Source of the DNA: an uncultured Isosphaeraceae bacterium
Lineage (GTDB): Bacteria; Planctomycetota; Planctomycetia; Isosphaerales; Isosphaeraceae
Assembly: GCA_945957605.1 (NCBI GenBank)
Contig: CAMFLR010000006.1
Span: 248,001-312,000 of the forward strand
Direction of reading: 5' to 3'
DNA length: 64,000 bases
The translations under genes and the position numbers were made by a program. Positions within the stretch are counted from its first letter, which is position 1, and each line of letters begins with the position of its first letter. Of this stretch, positions 62,982 through 64,000 are shown one piece after another. Under the pieces are notes generated by a model, which saw only the letters and a program-made list of their open reading frames with translations, ran no database searches and was not told the DNA's origin.

Positions 62982-64000
62982 ATGGTGCAACCAGTAATTA
63001 CAATTCAAGGCATTCAATCAATCGGGTCCGTCGCTGCTGAAGAAGACCCGATTCTCGAATACTTTGTAAAAACGCAAGCAGTGAATGACATTGCTAACAC
63101 GAACGCCTTTCTCGTGCTTGGGCGGAAAGGATCTGGAAAAACTGCCCTGGTTCGTTATTTCGCGGAAAGCGGTCTTCCGCAACTAGCATCACGCGCTTTG
63201 AGTTTACGCGAGTATCCTTGGGGATTGCATTCGGCAAGAAAGGACTCCGGAGCCTCTGACATAGATGCCTACGTCGCCTCATGGCGCTATTTAATCGCCG
63301 TACAATTGACATCTCTCTTGCTAAACAACGTGCCCGAAGTAACAAGTCCGGATATAAAGAGATTGAAGGACTTTTTGAGAACCAATTATGGAACAGACGA
63401 CCCTGAGCTGAAGTTAATCCTTACTCCGAAAAAGTTGAAGCTGTCCAAGACCTCATTCGAACCCACGGTATTGGGAAACAAACTCTTTAGCGTGGTATTA
63501 GAAAACACATCAAGCGACGAAAGCTACGGAATTAAGCTGGACGCGTTGACAACGTCTATCCTTCGCGCGATTCAAAATGTCGCTACCGAGTGTGGAATTA
63601 CTAGGCTGCTCCTCCACTTTGACGAACTCGATCAAGGTTTGGCCGTTCTAGACCAGACACGTTCTGAAATGTTGATCGGTTTGATCTTAGCGGCACGCGG
63701 AATTAGAAAAGAACACTCAAACAATAGCGTCAAAATATCTCCGGTCATCTATCTTCGAACCGATTTTTGGCGAGCATTCACTTTCTCTGACAAGAACAAG
63801 ATCTCCCAATCGGCAACGATCAATATCGAATGGGATCAAAAATCGCTTGCAGAACTTGTGGACGCCCGTCTATCGAAGAAAATGCGACGCCAAGTATCCT
63901 TTGACGATGTTGAGGATGGAAACCTTATGCGAGGATCACAAAAGAAATTCAATCACATAGTTAGTCGAAGCTTCCTACGACCGCGTGATGTGATACAGTT
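62982..64000 (+). CDS. Partial P-loop ATPase, Sll1717-like, runs off the window
   Basis: An open frame of at least 339 codons beginning MVQPVITIQGIQSIGSVAAE. The Walker A motif is FLVLGRKGSGKTALVRYFAE near residue 50, and RLLLHFDELDQG near residue 215 is a Walker-B-like segment. RTDFWRAFTFSDKNKISQ follows, as in the sensor part of such ATPases. The pattern fits the P-loop ATPase set typified by cyanobacterial Sll1717, some of which lie near defence genes. The gene is clearly more A+T-rich than the rest of the window and has different codon preferences, suggesting acquisition. GAGGT precedes the ATG. The C-terminus is beyond the end. Confidence 0.85.
   Translation, partial: MVQPVITIQGIQSIGSVAAEEDPILEYFVKTQAVNDIANTNAFLVLGRKGSGKTALVRYFAESGLPQLASRALSLREYPWGLHSARKDSGASDIDAYVASWRYLIAVQLTSLLLNNVPEVTSPDIKRLKDFLRTNYGTDDPELKLILTPKKLKLSKTSFEPTVLGNKLFSVVLENTSSDESYGIKLDALTTSILRAIQNVATECGITRLLLHFDELDQGLAVLDQTRSEMLIGLILAARGIRKEHSNNSVKISPVIYLRTDFWRAFTFSDKNKISQSATINIEWDQKSLAELVDARLSKKMRRQVSFDDVEDGNLMRGSQKKFNHIVSRSFLRPRDVIQ

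Overview
The window looks like chromosome from a planctomycete, probably in the Isosphaerales/Gemmatales area. The evidence is high G+C (about 60 %), a DUF1559 pseudopilin-type protein with an N-methylation motif and small regulatory-type lipoproteins beside it, a TIGR03067-like domain protein, a two-propeller PQQ/SMP-30 protein, a secreted TlpA-type redoxin and a GH10-like protein of planctomycete type. No tRNA, rRNA, CRISPR array, transposase or phage gene was recognised. The genus assignment is an inference.

Layout. 1-5.9 kb (minus strand): N-terminus of a membrane transporter, a secreted sugar-dehydrogenase-like protein, then a translation block transcribed as ffh, rpsP, trmD, rplS and closed by a terminator. 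6-10 kb: a DUF2314 membrane protein, a YkgJ-type cysteine-cluster protein and a secreted Spy-like/TIGR03067 protein. 10.2-20.2 kb: an A-type Fe-S carrier, two divergent D-2-hydroxyacid dehydrogenases, a GH10-like protein, an alpha/beta hydrolase, a thioredoxin-domain protein, a PaiB-like flavoprotein and a DEAD-box helicase. 20.6-28.4 kb: a GH43-like propeller, a DUF1883 protein with a small membrane partner, a SIS/SDR/RidA cluster, a cysteine desulfurase, and an AraC regulator divergent from an SDR epimerase. 28.5-31.8 kb: DUF1559 protein, two lipoproteins and an ECF sigma factor. 31.8-33.3 kb is largely unexplained. 33.4-44.5 kb: a CtBP-like dehydrogenase coupled to a membrane protein, an HpcH aldolase, an M50 peptidase with a long helical insert, a sulfotransferase-like protein, a secreted repeat protein, a glucuronate-isomerase-like enzyme, and a CoaB-domain protein coupled to an acyltransferase. 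44.7-51.5 kb: mutS, a STAS protein, sppA and a TPR membrane protein. 51.5-62.5 kb (minus): a tightly overlapped ten-gene glycan/exopolysaccharide operon (GT2, DUF362, GT2-like, Gfo/Idh, polysaccharide deacetylase, methyltransferase, flippase, methyltransferase, GT4, GT4). From about 62.8 kb the base composition drops and a P-loop ATPase gene runs off the end.

The most interesting signal is two families of small palindromic repeats. Family 1 (72-77 bp, five copies, ends GGGTGCC...GGCACCC) sits in convergent intergenic gaps or just 3' of genes four times, and once lies inside a glycosyltransferase gene without breaking the reading frame. Family 2 (116-117 bp, two copies, ends GGGTGGCC...GGCCACCC) lies once just upstream of a cysteine desulfurase and once in frame inside a methyltransferase gene, where 117 bp adds exactly 39 codons. 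Both families have the same architecture: two arms that are each a hairpin, plus an inner inverted pair. The two in-frame insertions are in the same operon. They resemble, in principle, the protein-coding palindromic elements described in Rickettsia; whether they are described in planctomycetes I cannot check here.
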